DNA of 64,000 bases, from positions 1-64,000 of the forward strand of contig JAIQEY010000001.1 of NCBI GenBank assembly GCA_020073565.1, in the 5' to 3' direction. The first letter of the stretch is position 1; each line of letters starts with the position of its first letter. The DNA is from Terriglobia bacterium. Lineage in GTDB: Bacteria; Acidobacteriota; Terriglobia; Terriglobales; Acidobacteriaceae. Positions 23,624 through 33,131 of this stretch are shown here, piece after piece. A program made the translations under genes and the position numbers. The notes under the pieces were generated by a model. The model worked only from the letters and a program-made list of their open reading frames with translations. It was not told the DNA's origin and searched no databases.

Positions 23624-25105
23624 TCAGTACCAGCCGATCGGGGCTTCGTTAAGATTGATGTGGACCTGCTTGGTCTCGAGATACTCCTCAATCCCCCACG
23701 GCCCGAGTTCGCGGCCAAAACCGGACTGCTTGTAACCTCCCCACGGCGCTTCGACGTAAGTTGGCTGCATGTGATTGACCCAGACGATTCCGGCGCGGAG
23801 CGACTTCACCGTGCGCATGGCCTTGAAAATGTCGCGCGTCCAGACGGCGGCCGCCAGCCCGTACGGAGAATCGTTGGCAATCTTCAGGGCGTCTTTTTCG
23901 TCGTCGAACGGAATCACTGCCGCGACCGGGCCGAAGATTTCTTCGCGTGCAATGCGGGCGCGGTTGTCGACGTCGTAGAAGATAGTCGGTTGGACGTAGT
24001 AACCCTTGGCAAACTTGTCGGCTCGCCCGCCACCCGAAGCGACCTTAGCCTCTTTCTTTCCGATGTCGAGATAGGAGAGCACGCGGTCGTACTGCTCTTT
24101 GCTGACCAGGGCTCCCATCTTCGTTTCTCGTTCCATCGGCGGGCCGAGTTTGATCTTCTTCGCTTTTTCGGCCATGGCTTCGACAAACTTCTTGTAAATC
24201 GATTTCTGCACCAAGATGCGGCTGCCCGCCGAGCAGACTTCGCCCTGATTGATGAAAACGCCGAAGAGAGCGCCGTCAATCGCGGCTTCAAAATCGGCAT
24301 CCGCGAAAAAGATGTTCGGAGATTTGCCACCCAGTTCGAGCGTGACGCGCTTCACCGTGTCGGCCGCTTCCTTCACGATGATCTTCCCTACCGCCGCTGA
24401 GCCCGTAAAGGCAATCTTGTTGACGTCGGGGTGCTTCACCAGAGGCGATCCGCAAGTTTCGCCAAAGCCCGTAATTATGTTGACCACGCCCTTGGGTAGG
24501 CCGACCTCATCGAACCACTTCGCCAGTTCGAGCGCGGTGATCGGCGTCTGCTCGGCGGGTTTCAGCACGCACGTACAGCCTGCGGCCAGCGCCGGAGCTA
24601 GTTTCCATGCAACCATCAGCAGAGGGTAGTTCCACGGGATGATTTGTCCGGCAACACCCACGGGCTCTTTGAGCGAGAGGCTCATGGCATTGTCGGGCAC
24701 CGGATTGACGTAGCCGACAACTTTCGTCGCGAGCCCGCCGTAGTATTCGAAGCAGGTGGCGACGTCGTTGATGTCGTATTCGGCTTCGACGATCGGCTTG
24801 CCCGTGTTGCGGCATTCGAGTTCGGCTAACATGGGCAGGTTCTGACGAACCTTGTCAGCCAGGCGGAAGAGGACGCGTCCGCGCTCCTGCGCCGTGGTGG
24901 TGGCCCATGGACCTTCTTCAAACGCGGCCTTAGCGGCGGCGGCGGCGCGGTTTACGTCGTCGGCGTTGGCGTCCGGAACCTGCGCGATCACCTCTTCGGT
25001 TGAGGGATCGTACACAGGGAAAGTCTTGGCCGACTTACTCGCGACCCATTCGCCATTGATGAACATCGAATAAGTCTTGACATCGGCTGTAACTCCACTA
25101 ACCAT
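23624..25105 (-). CDS. NAD-dependent aldehyde dehydrogenase, aminoaldehyde/betaine-aldehyde type
   Basis: A 493-residue class of ALDH oxidising short (amino)aldehydes. The catalytic Glu is in LELGGKSPNIF and Cys in NQGEVCSAGSR. The GVAGQIIPWNYP cofactor loop and the C-terminal PWGGYKQSGFGRELG match betaine- and gamma-aminobutyraldehyde dehydrogenases. Here it would turn 4-aminobutanal into GABA or 3-aminopropanal into beta-alanine, feeding the two neighbouring transaminases. The ATG at 25105 is supported by GGAGG four bases upstream; the frame further upstream runs through a REP palindrome and is not coding. Confidence 0.88.
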   Translation of the reverse strand: MVSGVTADVKTYSMFINGEWVASKSAKTFPVYDPSTEEVIAQVPDANADDVNRAAAAAKAAFEEGPWATTTAQERGRVLFRLADKVRQNLPMLAELECRNTGKPIVEAEYDINDVATCFEYYGGLATKVVGYVNPVPDNAMSLSLKEPVGVAGQIIPWNYPLLMVAWKLAPALAAGCTCVLKPAEQTPITALELAKWFDEVGLPKGVVNIITGFGETCGSPLVKHPDVNKIAFTGSAAVGKIIVKEAADTVKRVTLELGGKSPNIFFADADFEAAIDGALFGVFINQGEVCSAGSRILVQKSIYKKFVEAMAEKAKKIKLGPPMERETKMGALVSKEQYDRVLSYLDIGKKEAKVASGGGRADKFAKGYYVQPTIFYDVDNRARIAREEIFGPVAAVIPFDDEKDALKIANDSPYGLAAAVWTRDIFKAMRTVKSLRAGIVWVNHMQPTYVEAPWGGYKQSGFGRELGPWGIEEYLETKQVHINLNEAPIGWY

Positions 25106-25132
25106 AAGTCCTCCGCGCACCCACTTGTGTGG

Positions 25133-25154
25133 GGACGGGCGCCCTCGCCCGTCC
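25133..25154. repeat. REP-like palindrome (GGACGGGCG family)
   Basis: GGACGGGC (25133-25140), loop GCCCTC, GCCCGTCC (25147-25154). Same family as 16179. It lies in the gap between the permease and ALDH genes. Confidence 0.75.
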
Positions 25155-25220
25155 AAGCCGAGCTAAGCTCGCCAGGTTTTCCAGCGTTCCCAATCTATGT
25201 CGAGCTCTCGCTCGACCGGA

Positions 25221-26666
25221 CTACGTGGACCTTGCCACTTCTACATCTTCTGCCGGCGCCCCTTGGGACGTCTTCAGACGTCCGTACCCGTAGAAGAAAA
25301 ATACCGCCAACGCGATGAAACCCAGCGTTATTCCGAACATGCTGACTTCATACTTCCACAATGACGTGATCTGCCTCGCGGGAAAGAACGCTACGATGAT
25401 CGCCAGTGTAGTGGTCACCAGGCCAGCCACGCCGGCGAACATCAATGTTCCCCTGCCGTAGCGTCCGCCTTCCAGAGAGCGACGCCAGGCGAACTTCACC
25501 AGCGCAGCAAAAACGTACAAAAACGGTACCAACTGCAACACGACCGCGGCGGAGAGCATCTTCTGGAAAGCCTCCTGCACGCCGCCGGAAAGGGTGAAGT
25601 TCAGGACGATCAAGATGAGCGAAACGAGTCCCTGCACGATCAAGGCTACGTGTGGCGTCGAGTACCTGGGATGAACCTTCCCCATGGCTGCCGGCATGTA
25701 GGAATCGAGGCCCGCGACAAACGGGATACGAGCCGAGCCTCCCATCCATGCGGAGCCGATGCCGGCGATCGACAGGCTGAGCATGACCGCGAAGGGAGTG
25801 ATGATCCACGCCACGCCAACTTTGCCAGCCATCTGGCTGACTCCCTGTACGATTCCCTGCAGCACGCTGATATCGTTCTTACCGATGGCAATCAGCAAAG
25901 TGAGCGTTGCGCCGATGTATAAGACGCCAGAAATTACTCCACCCCATGCCACTGCGCCGGGTAGCGTCTTCTGCGGTTCCCGAATCTCGTCGCCCATCAC
26001 AGACGCGAGTTCCAACCCGACCAGTCCAAAGCAGATCACGCCGAACGAGTTCAAAACAAACTTGGGATCCGCTGGGACTTGGAAATCGGCTGACGTCACA
26101 GTGGTGCCGAAGCGCACCCACGCAGTGACTCCCAGACCGATCAACACCGCCGCCGCAACAAACGTTCCGACGGCACCGAGGTTGTTCAGCCACTTTCCTA
26201 CGCCGAGCCCAACGATGTTCAGGACAGTGAGAAACGCCAGCAGCGCCACGGACGCGGCCATTGCGAAACCCTTGCTCTCGGCCAGACCGGCGTGCCCAGG
26301 GCCCATCGCAAACACCGACACACCAACGAAGTACAGCATCACCGTCGGCACGTACAGCATGTTATTCGTCCAGTAGCACCAGCCGGAGAGGAATCCGTGG
26401 AAGTCCCCGAAGACTTCCTTCGCCCACAGGTAGACGCCGCCTTCTCCAGGATAACGATGGGCCAGTTCAATTACAGCAATCCCCTGCGGCCAGAAGAACA
26501 GCAGCAACGAGATGATCCAGAGCCAGACGGTCACGCCACCGTTAGCTGCAATGCTTGGAACCACGTTGAGGTTGAAGACCGCCACCACAAACAGCAACAC
26601 CAGGTCGAAGCGTCCTAGGACGCGCTTGAGGTGCGGCTGGTTTTCGGCGGTCGTGGACAAAGTCAT
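25221..26666 (-). CDS. APC-family amino acid/polyamine permease
   Basis: A 481-residue integral inner-membrane transporter with about 12 hydrophobic helices. The first helix carries NLNVVPSIAANGGV, and the loop RYPGEGGVYLWAKEVFGDF is the APC signature, along with GLELASVMGDEIREPQKTLP. Family members exchange or symport amino acids or polyamines. Position between the ALDH and HemL-like aminotransferase genes suggests import of an amine or amino acid that the cluster degrades. It is separate from the PotABCD-type system on the other arm. Confidence 0.87.
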   Translation of the reverse strand: MTLSTTAENQPHLKRVLGRFDLVLLFVVAVFNLNVVPSIAANGGVTVWLWIISLLLFFWPQGIAVIELAHRYPGEGGVYLWAKEVFGDFHGFLSGWCYWTNNMLYVPTVMLYFVGVSVFAMGPGHAGLAESKGFAMAASVALLAFLTVLNIVGLGVGKWLNNLGAVGTFVAAAVLIGLGVTAWVRFGTTVTSADFQVPADPKFVLNSFGVICFGLVGLELASVMGDEIREPQKTLPGAVAWGGVISGVLYIGATLTLLIAIGKNDISVLQGIVQGVSQMAGKVGVAWIITPFAVMLSLSIAGIGSAWMGGSARIPFVAGLDSYMPAAMGKVHPRYSTPHVALIVQGLVSLILIVLNFTLSGGVQEAFQKMLSAAVVLQLVPFLYVFAALVKFAWRRSLEGGRYGRGTLMFAGVAGLVTTTLAIIVAFFPARQITSLWKYEVSMFGITLGFIALAVFFFYGYGRLKTSQGAPAEDVEVARST

Positions 26667-26675
26667 TCCAGATAC

Positions 26676-26776
26676 AGGTTTCAGAGTCTCAAGGTTTCAA
26701 AGTTTCAGGCAAAACAAGGCACAAGGCTGACCCAGACGTTCTTCGAAACCTTGCAACCTTGAAACTTTGAAACCTG
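26676..26776. repeat. Word-like inverted repeat (GGTTTCAAAGTTTCA vocabulary)
   Basis: AGGTTTCAAAGTTTCA (26692-26707) is exactly complementary to TGAAACTTTGAAACCT (26760-26775), 16 bp. The vocabulary matches the element at 10690-10775, about 16 kb away. Confidence 0.82.
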
Positions 26777-26778
26777 CG

Positions 26779-26800
26779 GGGCGGACAGGAGTGTCCGCCC
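26779..26800. repeat. REP-like palindrome (GGGCGGACA)
   Basis: GGGCGGACA (26779-26787), loop GGAG, TGTCCGCCC (26792-26800). The hairpin starts 3 bases after the word-like element and ends 10 bases before the aminotransferase stop. Confidence 0.75.
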
Positions 26801-26809
26801 TTCACGGTT

Positions 26810-28189
26810 CTAAGGCGTTGCTACCGCTCCTAACCTTTCATGCTGCGCGGTTGCAAGCGACTCGGCGATATCGGCAAACGCCGCCAGGTGCGTGTCGATG
26901 TCGGCCTCGCTATGCTGCACCGAGATCGTCCACTGCTCGTCCCACCAGTAGGGCTGGCACATCACGCCGCGGTTCACCATGCCAAACCAGTAGTGGCGCC
27001 ACAGATCGACGTCGATGGGCAGCCAGTCGCGGTAGTTGCGGATCTCCTGCGGATAGAGCATCAGCGCGCCGTTCGCGCCGGCGCTTGCGATGTAGCCCTG
27101 CAGGCTGACCTTGGCGATGATCTTGCGGTAGCCGTCCACCAGTTTCTTCTCAAGTGTCTCGATGTGCGTGTAGTTCGCGCGCGTCAGCACCTCGCGGAAC
27201 GTCGCCAGGCCCGCCGCCATCGAGATCGGATTCGTGTTGTAGGTTCCGCCGTGGAACACCTTGTGATCGGAGATCAGGTCCATGACGCGCGTGTGCGTGC
27301 CGAAGGCAGCCAGCGGAAATCCGCCGCCAATCGACTTCGCCAGGCAGATCATGTCCGGAATTACGCCAAAGTACTCCGAAGCGCCGCCCCAGCACAGCTT
27401 CGCACCGGTCTTCACTTCGTCGAAGATCAGCAGCGCGCCATGCCTATCGCACAGTTCGCGCAAACCTTTGAGGAAGCCGGGTTGCGGCATACAGAGCCCG
27501 ACATTCATCATGATCGGCTCAAGAATCACGGCCGCGATCTCATTAGGATTCTCCCGGAAGCGACGCTCCACGGTCTCCAGGTCGTTGAAGGTCGCGATCG
27601 GAATGTTGGCCAAGCTGGCTTTGGGCACGCCCGCTCCGCCCGAAACAGCCTTGGGGTTCTTGATGTCGCCGAAATCGTCCTTGGGAGGATGAGGCTTCAC
27701 GCTGACCAGGGCCGCGTCATGCAAGCCGTGGTAGCCGCCTTCGAACTTGATAATTTTGTCGCGTCCAGTCGCGGCGCGCGCCAGACGAATGGTGTGCATG
27801 GTGGCTTCCGTACCGCTGTTGCCGAAGCGGCACATCTCGACCGGGAAGCGCGTGCAGATTTCTTCCGCCAGTTCCCATTCCATGTTGTGAGGCATGCCGT
27901 AGGCCGTACCTTTGTGCAGACGCCCTTCCACGGCCTTGATCACCGCCGGATGCGAGTGCCCGGCCATGAGCGTTCCGAAACATAGATTGTGGTCAATGTA
28001 TTCGTTGCCGTCCAGGTCGCGGAACTTGCTGCCGGAGGCCTCCGACACAAAGATGGGATAGGGATCGTAAGCGCGGTAATTGCTGGCCACGCCCAGCGGC
28101 AGGCGCTTCAGGTTCTTCTTATGCGCCTCGGCAGACTTCGGAGTACGGCGCTCGAATGTGTCGAGCTCTTTCTTAAGTGCGGGGTACAT
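26810..28189 (-). CDS. HemL-like class III aminotransferase
   Basis: A 459-residue PLP enzyme of the glutamate-1-semialdehyde aminomutase-like subgroup. The PLP Lys is in CLAKSIGGGFPLAAFGT, with DEVKTGAKLCWGGAS upstream and the FGNSGTEATMHTIRLAR cofactor loop. It differs from true HemL in its long C-terminal region (about residues 360-459) and in the neighbourhood, so heme biosynthesis is unlikely. It probably handles an amine or omega-amino acid. ATG 28189 has GGAGAA seven bases upstream. It is transcribed after the TonB receptor. Confidence 0.83.
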   Translation of the reverse strand: MYPALKKELDTFERRTPKSAEAHKKNLKRLPLGVASNYRAYDPYPIFVSEASGSKFRDLDGNEYIDHNLCFGTLMAGHSHPAVIKAVEGRLHKGTAYGMPHNMEWELAEEICTRFPVEMCRFGNSGTEATMHTIRLARAATGRDKIIKFEGGYHGLHDAALVSVKPHPPKDDFGDIKNPKAVSGGAGVPKASLANIPIATFNDLETVERRFRENPNEIAAVILEPIMMNVGLCMPQPGFLKGLRELCDRHGALLIFDEVKTGAKLCWGGASEYFGVIPDMICLAKSIGGGFPLAAFGTHTRVMDLISDHKVFHGGTYNTNPISMAAGLATFREVLTRANYTHIETLEKKLVDGYRKIIAKVSLQGYIASAGANGALMLYPQEIRNYRDWLPIDVDLWRHYWFGMVNRGVMCQPYWWDEQWTISVQHSEADIDTHLAAFADIAESLATAQHERLGAVATP

Positions 28190-28235
28190 CGTGATTCTCC
28201 AAAAAGCTCAGGCCGGATAAGGCCATTAGATTGGG

Positions 28236-28259
28236 CCCGGGCGGGGTGAACCGCCCGGG
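28236..28259 (-). terminator. Strong GC hairpin downstream of the TonB receptor gene
   Basis: CCCGGGCGG (28236-28244), loop GGTGAA, CCGCCCGGG (28251-28259), a perfect 9-bp GC stem starting 7 bases after the receptor stop. There is no T run on either strand, so it more likely attenuates or protects the upstream message than ends it fully. Confidence 0.5.
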
Positions 28260-28266
28260 GGTCGGA

Positions 28267-31200
28267 CTAGAAATAGAATTTTAAAGCAAATTGCATCAAC
28301 CGTGGGTCGGCGACTTTCTTGGCTATGCCGAAATCAGAACCGTCAGTAGTGTTGCCATCCACATTGTAGAAATGAGTGTGGTTGGCGACGTTGAAGACAT
28401 CCCAACGGAACTCGAAGCGCTTACTCTCGCTGATCGGAATTTCCTTCTGAACCGACACGTCGGAATTGTTCAAGCCGGGTCCGCAGCAGATGGTGCGGGG
28501 TGCGGTTCCATAACGACCCAGGAGCGAGGGATTGTAGCAACCGAAGACCTTTTGCGTGCCGCAATCGACAACCCCGTTGTCCGCCGTGGGTGCAACGGTG
28601 GCATTGTCGGTGAAGCTGTTTGGGTCGAAGACGTAGTGGTTAGGGTTGCTGCGCGGGTCGAGTTTGTGAAAGGGCGCAATCTGATCGGGCGTGGCAGCCG
28701 CGGAGAAGTCAATACTGCTGGTGAGCTCGTTGTCAGCATACGACTGGATATGAACAGGAAAACCCGATTGGAACTGCGTGATGCCGGAGACCGCCCAGCC
28801 ATTCAGAACTTTGCCCTTGAATCCGGAATATTTGGGGATCGGCAGTTCGTAGTAGTAGCTCAAAACGAAACGGTGGCGCGCGTCGTAGAGGGAGAGGCTA
28901 CGAGTCGCACGAAGATTGAACGGGTTGATGAGGTCTTCAAAACTGGACGCCTCATCCAGGGATTTGCTGTATGTGTAGGCAGCTTGGAACTGAAGACCAT
29001 GAGAGAAGCGCTTCTCAAGGTCGACCTGTAAGGAGTTATACGCAGAATTGGCGATCGTGTCTTGCGCGAAGATGTTCGAAAAGACGGGAATCTGGTCCGG
29101 AGGACATGTGCTGCCGTCGAGCTGACAGTTGGGGGAAGAATAAGGCCGGATACCGACAAAGTTCATCGTCGATCCATCGAGTGCGTGCGTAGTGCCGTTG
29201 GGAAGGTGGAACGTCGAGATGGGAGCGCTCGGGTCGAGCGTGATCGTGAACTGACTGTCCTCCAGAAACGCTCCGCAGGTTCCCGGAACGCCGAAGGAGG
29301 AGACGTTGTTCGCATTCTGGTTGGCGAGGGCCATGATGTCCAGGCAGGTCTGGGGATTTGCACGGTTCAAGTCGGTGGTGGCCAGCAGGCGATGCCCCTG
29401 GGACCCGACGTAGCCGATCTGCAGGACGAGATCCCTCGCCAGTTCGCGCTGAATGGTGAAGTTGTACTGGTCGGAGTACTGCGTCCTCATGTGGGGCTGA
29501 AACTCTCCGAACAGCAGGATGGGACGGAAGATCGACCAATCCACGGGCTGGTTTGGAGTGGGGTGCTGAATTCCGGTGACCGGGCCACCCTGCGGGTTGA
29601 AGGCGTTCGGGTACTGGTAGTTTGCCTGCGCGTAGAACGGCGTGTTGAAGAAAGTGTTGTAGATCAGGGTGCTGCCGCCGAAAGGAGGCTCGGCACTGAA
29701 TTGCTCAAGCACCAATTGCTCGATGGGGTTATAGAACATACCCCAGCCGGCGCGAATACTGGTTTTGCCTGATTTCCCCGGGCTCCAGGCGATACCAATG
29801 CGCGGGGCGAAGGCCTTGTAGTACGTCTGGGTCAGTCCCGCCGGGACGCCCTTGTCACCGGGCACCACCAGGCCGGTGGGAAATATTCCCGTGTTGTTGC
29901 AGTCAGCTCCAGGGAAGCCCAGGTTGTCGAAGTATTGAACGCTGTAATCGCTTAGCGTGCAGGGGTAGACGGTTGTGTTTTGGCCGGGACGGAAGGTCTG
30001 GACGTGGTGACCGATATCGACGAGGGGGCTGTTGAATTCCCAGCGCACGCCATAGTTGACGGTAAGATTGGGCCGAATCTTCCAACTGTCCTGTGCGAAT
30101 GTGTACAAAGCGGTCGCGCGGACGTTCTCCACCTGGGCTGCGCCCTGCTGATACTGGTCCGGTAATCCGAGCAGGAAGTCAGGGTAGAGGTCGGAATTGC
30201 CCTGGGCGTCGGAAAAGCCAGTCGTGTTAAGTCCGGTGCCAAAAAAATTGTAATAGCCACTCACTTCAAAGAAGAGGTTCTGATCGAAGCGCATACGGCG
30301 CAGATCAGCGCCAAACTTGAACGTGTGATTGCCTTTGACCTTCGTCATGCTGTCAGTCCACTGAAAGGAGTTGCCGACCTGAGGAATTTCCCCTTCGAAG
30401 TTGTTGCCGATGGTGAAGCCGCCAGAAATGGTTATATCGGGAACGCCTTCACGATTTGGACCCAAGCCCGGCGTGATGCCTAGCCTGGAAAGGCCGAGGC
30501 TACTGATGGCCTTGGAGTCCGACACTCCAGTGAAACAATAGGGTTGCGCGTTGGCGGTAGTGCAGGAGTTGGTCACAAGGTCAGTGTGCTGGGAGTGACC
30601 AAAGGTGCGTTGCGCTTCGCGCATGTAGGTGAAGCGTGCCTCATTGATTAGGCTGTTGGTGATCGTCCAAGTGTGGCTCAGGTTGTACTGCTGGAAACGC
30701 TGCTTGATATTGTCGCCGAATCCGGGCACGTTGGCGCCAGCGGCTTGGAACGTATTGAAGGGGCTGAAGTCGGTTTCGTCGGTCAAATAGTAGTAAGCAG
30801 AGAAGTTCTGCTTGTCGTTGATGCGGTGGTCAAAGCGGAAGGTGGCCTGGTCTTGCCGGTCGCGTTCAGATGCAACTGTTACGAGCGAACCATTGTTGGC
30901 CTGGGGCAACAAGGGAGTCACGTAATGATTCATCAGGTCGGCCGCAACCGGATCCTGGCAGGCAGTTGGGATCTTATTGTCGGGAAAGACGCTGGACCAC
31001 GGAATCTGCCCTGTGTTCGGATCGACTGGGAGGAGTGCGATTCCTCCCGCTGGAAGACCCAAAGCAGCATCACAAGTGGTAGTAGCGTCGGATCGGCCAT
31101 CCAGCACCTGAGCGACGAAGTTGTCTGTAATGCCCCCGGAGAACGCCGATCCAGCCGAAAAGTCACCCGCGGTCTCTGCCATGGTAGGAACGGAAACTGT

Positions 31201-32151
31201 GCCGCTGGACATTCCCCGGATGCGCCGTCGTCCGTCGTACGATCCGAAGAAGAAAGTGCGGTCCTTCTTGATGGGTCCCCCCAAGGTAGCGCCGAACTGG
31301 TTCTGAATGAAGGCTTCCTTGGTCGGATCGAGATAATTCCTGGCATTCAACGGGCGGTTGCGGTGGAACTCGTACAAGTCGCCGTGAAGCTGATTGGTGC
31401 CGGACTTGGTGACCACGTTGACGACGGAGCCGGAGTTACGGCCGTACTCGGCGTCGAAGCCGTTGGTGAGGATGCGGAACTCTTCCACGCTGTCCGGGCT
31501 GGGCTGAACTGTCGGAAGGTTCGCGAACATGTCATTGGCGTCGCCGCCGTTCACACTGAAGTTGTTGGCACGGCCACGGCCGCCGTTGACGGACACGCTG
31601 CCGGTGCTCGTGCCGCCGTAGTAGAGGTCTGCGCCCACTTGTGATTGCACGCCGGGCTGGAGAGAAAGAAACTGATAGGTATCGCGCTGGTTCAATGGCA
31701 ACTGAGCGATGGCGCGCTCATTCACTACGGTACCTAGCTGAGTGCTGCTGGTTTCGACCAATGGCGCTTCGGAGGTCACTTCAACTACCTCTTTGGTCTG
31801 TCCGATCTGCAGCGCGGAGTTGAACGTCACAACCTGGTTCAGATCGACGGTGATTCCCCTGCGGACATTGGTCTTGAACCCGGCCAAATCGAACGAGAGG
31901 GTGTAGGTCCCAACCGGAACCTCAGGAAATACGTAGTCGCCACTGTCGTTGGTCTGGGTCGTGCGGGTGACGCCGGTCGCTTCGTTGGTGGCTGTGACCT
32001 TCACCCCCGCCAGCACAGCGCCGCTGGGGTCGGCCACCCGGCCCAGGATTCGCCCCCCGGTACTTTGCGCGAACATGAGCGTGGAACAGACCAGGCAGAG
32101 ACCAACAACTGCGAGCCAGCGTGTCAGCCAGAACGGTTTCGATGGCGCCAT
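28267..32151 (-). CDS. Oar-type TonB-dependent receptor with carboxypeptidase-regulatory domain
   Basis: A 1294-residue outer-membrane protein. The signal peptide is residues 1-28 (MFA-QST). A carboxypeptidase regulatory-like domain (about 32-115, GGRILGRVADPSGAVLAGVK) precedes a plug (about 130-260, AEYGRNSGSVVNVVTKSGTN) and a long beta barrel ending with the aromatic FALKFYF. Such proteins are numerous in Acidobacteria. Its place as first gene of the leftward amine cluster suggests outer-membrane entry of the substrate, which is unusual for small polyamines that pass porins. GGAGG precedes the ATG by 9 bases. Confidence 0.93.
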   Translation of the reverse strand: MAPSKPFWLTRWLAVVGLCLVCSTLMFAQSTGGRILGRVADPSGAVLAGVKVTATNEATGVTRTTQTNDSGDYVFPEVPVGTYTLSFDLAGFKTNVRRGITVDLNQVVTFNSALQIGQTKEVVEVTSEAPLVETSSTQLGTVVNERAIAQLPLNQRDTYQFLSLQPGVQSQVGADLYYGGTSTGSVSVNGGRGRANNFSVNGGDANDMFANLPTVQPSPDSVEEFRILTNGFDAEYGRNSGSVVNVVTKSGTNQLHGDLYEFHRNRPLNARNYLDPTKEAFIQNQFGATLGGPIKKDRTFFFGSYDGRRRIRGMSSGTVSVPTMAETAGDFSAGSAFSGGITDNFVAQVLDGRSDATTTCDAALGLPAGGIALLPVDPNTGQIPWSSVFPDNKIPTACQDPVAADLMNHYVTPLLPQANNGSLVTVASERDRQDQATFRFDHRINDKQNFSAYYYLTDETDFSPFNTFQAAGANVPGFGDNIKQRFQQYNLSHTWTITNSLINEARFTYMREAQRTFGHSQHTDLVTNSCTTANAQPYCFTGVSDSKAISSLGLSRLGITPGLGPNREGVPDITISGGFTIGNNFEGEIPQVGNSFQWTDSMTKVKGNHTFKFGADLRRMRFDQNLFFEVSGYYNFFGTGLNTTGFSDAQGNSDLYPDFLLGLPDQYQQGAAQVENVRATALYTFAQDSWKIRPNLTVNYGVRWEFNSPLVDIGHHVQTFRPGQNTTVYPCTLSDYSVQYFDNLGFPGADCNNTGIFPTGLVVPGDKGVPAGLTQTYYKAFAPRIGIAWSPGKSGKTSIRAGWGMFYNPIEQLVLEQFSAEPPFGGSTLIYNTFFNTPFYAQANYQYPNAFNPQGGPVTGIQHPTPNQPVDWSIFRPILLFGEFQPHMRTQYSDQYNFTIQRELARDLVLQIGYVGSQGHRLLATTDLNRANPQTCLDIMALANQNANNVSSFGVPGTCGAFLEDSQFTITLDPSAPISTFHLPNGTTHALDGSTMNFVGIRPYSSPNCQLDGSTCPPDQIPVFSNIFAQDTIANSAYNSLQVDLEKRFSHGLQFQAAYTYSKSLDEASSFEDLINPFNLRATRSLSLYDARHRFVLSYYYELPIPKYSGFKGKVLNGWAVSGITQFQSGFPVHIQSYADNELTSSIDFSAAATPDQIAPFHKLDPRSNPNHYVFDPNSFTDNATVAPTADNGVVDCGTQKVFGCYNPSLLGRYGTAPRTICCGPGLNNSDVSVQKEIPISESKRFEFRWDVFNVANHTHFYNVDGNTTDGSDFGIAKKVADPRLMQFALKFYF

Positions 32152-32204
32152 GGAACAGACCCTCCAGATCCCCAGGGGAATTTTTGTTTGCGATCTGATT
32201 CGAC

Positions 32205-32232
32205 TTGCGTGCGCGGAAAACCTTGCTATAAT
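32205..32232 (+). promoter_or_regulatory. Predicted sigma-70 promoter for the regulator arm
   Basis: TTGCGT (32205-32210) and TATAAT (32227-32232) are separated by 16 bases and read toward the MerR-XRE-cupin gene, leaving an 80-base leader. The -10 matches consensus perfectly; the -35 is partial. Confidence 0.65.
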
Positions 32233-32243
32233 CGCGCAAGGTT
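32219..32243. promoter_or_regulatory. Palindromic operator candidate overlapping the -10 box
   Basis: Perfect 8-bp arms AACCTTGC (32219-32226) and GCAAGGTT (32236-32243) enclose a 9-base spacer containing TATAAT. Binding here by the adjacent regulator would block its own promoter and could also control the divergent receptor operon, whose promoter is not obvious. Assignment to the regulator is inference. Confidence 0.6.
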
Positions 32244-32314
32244 ATTGATTCCGCGGCCCTCTGTCAAGCGGAAAAGTACTGCCCCTCGACTACCAAAGTT
32301 CATAGGGGAGATGC

Positions 32315-33112
32315 ATGTCGGGCGACGCTCAAGTCCATCTGAAAATCGGTGATGTGGCGCGACTGGTGGGCATATCGCCCTCGGCCATTCGCAGCTGGGA
32401 GAGTCTTGGTCTGACCCGCCCGCAGCGCACGGAAAGCAAGTATCGGCTCTATACCAACGACGACGTTCGCCTGCTCAAAAAGGCCCGCTATCTGCGCAGA
32501 GTACGTGGCCTGAATGCTCCCGCCATCGTGCAGATGCTGAAGCGCGAGGGTGCCATCAAGCCTTCCAACGGCAAGGGCTCCGGATCGATCGGACCGCGTC
32601 TGCGGCAACTGCGCACCAAGCATGGCGTCGGACTGGCCGAAGTGGCGGCGGCGGCCGGAATCTCGATCGGTTTTCTCAGCGCGCTCGAGCGCTCGCAAAT
32701 GAGCGCTTCCGTCGGCACCCTGCGCAGGCTAGCACGCTACTATCGGACCAACATCCTTGATTTTTTCGATCCGACGGAATCGAATAGCCGATTAGTGCGC
32801 CCATCAAACCGGAAGGTACTCGACGCCGGCCCCGGTGTGCGCATGGAACTGCTGGCCTGGGGCAACACCGTGATGGAGCCGCATCTGTTCCGCATCGCAC
32901 CCCAGGCAGGCAGCGGCGAATCGTACACGCACGAGGGCGAAGAGTTCCTGTTCGTGCTGCGCGGTGAATTACAGATCGCACTGGCGGACGAGGAGTACCA
33001 TCTGAAACGCGGGGATAGCTTCAATTTCGAGAGCTCCACGCCGCATCACTGGAAAAATCCCGGGCGGACTGAGACTTGGCTGCTTTGGGTCAACACGCCG
33101 CCGACATTCTGA
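32315..33112 (+). CDS. MerR-XRE-cupin triple-domain transcription regulator
   Basis: A 265-residue regulator that combines two DNA-binding domains and a sensor. Residues 8-75 are a MerR-type winged helix (LKIGDVARLVGISPSAIRSW, then SKYRLYTNDDVRLL). Residues 88-142 are a Cro/XRE HTH (LRQLRTKHGVGLAEVAAAAG, then SIGFLSALERSQ). Residues about 180-262 are a cupin barrel with ligand-like His/Glu in SYTHEGEEFLFVLRGE and RGDSFNF...TPHHW. XRE-cupin proteins such as PuuR sense putrescine-pathway metabolites; the extra MerR head is unusual. It starts the rightward operon. Confidence 0.88.
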   Translation: MSGDAQVHLKIGDVARLVGISPSAIRSWESLGLTRPQRTESKYRLYTNDDVRLLKKARYLRRVRGLNAPAIVQMLKREGAIKPSNGKGSGSIGPRLRQLRTKHGVGLAEVAAAAGISIGFLSALERSQMSASVGTLRRLARYYRTNILDFFDPTESNSRLVRPSNRKVLDAGPGVRMELLAWGNTVMEPHLFRIAPQAGSGESYTHEGEEFLFVLRGELQIALADEEYHLKRGDSFNFESSTPHHWKNPGRTETWLLWVNTPPTF

Positions 33113-33131
33113 TTTAGAAATATTGAGGACT

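Noticed and set aside
25106..25156. A 17-residue N-terminal extension of the aldehyde dehydrogenase
   Set aside because: It is translated from REP palindrome DNA and lies upstream of the SD-supported ATG at 25105.
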